64,000 nucleotides of DNA, from NCBI GenBank assembly GCA_024347015.1, contig AP024889.1:62001-126000 (forward strand), given 5' to 3'. The notes under the pieces are model-generated. The model did no database searches. It had not been told where the DNA came from and was given only the letters and a program-made list of their open reading frames with translations. Made by a program: the position numbers and the translations under genes. Of this stretch, positions 63,791 to 64,000 are shown piece after piece. How positions within the stretch are numbered: position 1 is the stretch's first letter; each line of letters opens with the position of its first letter. The DNA is from Vibrio pectenicida. Its GTDB lineage: Bacteria; Pseudomonadota; Gammaproteobacteria; Enterobacterales; Vibrionaceae.

Positions 63791-64000
63791 TTACTCAGCT
63801 AAAAGTGCGTCAAGCATCACCTTATATTTGGCCGCTTGTTTGTCTTGTTTTAACCTTTCCGCTCTAATAATGGCTTTAAAATCTATTAGTGCGTTGTCGA
63901 AGTCATCATTGACGATGACATAATCGTATTCGGGATAGTGAGAAATTTCAGATTTTGCTTCTTGCATACGTTTAACAATGACCGCATCACTATCTTGACC
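63791..64000 (-). CDS. gmk: Guanylate kinase, 3' end (partial)
   Basis: The last 69 codons of gmk, cut by the window edge. The translated end contains SHYPEYDYVIVNDDFDNAL, then a helical tail ending in MLDALLAE, as in other guanylate kinases. The enzyme phosphorylates GMP to GDP. It lies upstream of rpoZ, the common order. Confidence 0.95.
   Translation of the reverse strand, partial: GQDSDAVIVKRMQEAKSEISHYPEYDYVIVNDDFDNALIDFKAIIRAERLKQDKQAAKYKVMLDALLAE

Overview
The window comes from the chromosome of a gamma-proteobacterium of the family Vibrionaceae, most likely a Vibrio. The evidence is gene content and order: a complete type II secretion operon (gspC to gspN, eps-type) beside hslO, hslR and pckA; envZ-ompR followed by greB, tex, bioH, comF, nfuA, nudE and cysQ; then recG, trmH, spoT, rpoZ and gmk. 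The DNA is moderately AT-rich. All species statements are inference from protein similarity recalled from memory.

Backbone left part (1 to 24384): the end of a peptide ABC transporter operon (one ATPase, two permeases), yihY-dtd, a two-domain acyltransferase/thioesterase (yiiD/fabY type), an AsmA-like protein, pckA, hslO-hslR, the type II secretion operon gspCDEFGHIJKLMN, and the osmosensing pair ompR-envZ.

Accessory part (24525 to 49047): a genomic island of about 24.5 kb that splits greB exactly between codons 47 and 48. Joining 24524 to 49048 restores a continuous GreB of 164 codons. The right end holds three overlapping genes that match the Gamma-Mobile-Trio (GmtY, GmtZ, GmtX), preceded by a 72-residue protein that is a stand-alone copy of the repeat found in GmtZ. 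They are followed by an intact second greB, read in the same direction 18 bases after gmtX. The element thus breaks greB and carries a replacement whose target-site sequence differs. Cargo from left to right: an sce7726-type nuclease-like gene; a beta-family protein, an ImmA/IrrE metallopeptidase and a coiled-coil membrane protein; a VgrG with a type VI secretion DNase effector (PoNe type) and immunity protein (PoNi type); an orphan HigA-like antitoxin; a BcgI-like restriction-modification pair; an IS256-family insertion sequence; and a five-gene operon built around a DEAD/DEAH-type helicase, which ends in a 31-residue membrane peptide, with a divergent XRE regulator.

Backbone right part (49048 to 64000): the greB 3' fragment, a protein with retropepsin-like (PF05618-type) repeats, tex, a conserved hypothetical, bioH, comF, nfuA, nudE, cysQ, recG, trmH, spoT, rpoZ and the 3' end of gmk.

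The strongest candidates for new biology are the pairing of target-gene destruction with a supplied target-resistant copy, the single-repeat protein heading the gmt operon, and the uncharacterised helicase cassette with its coupled mini membrane protein.
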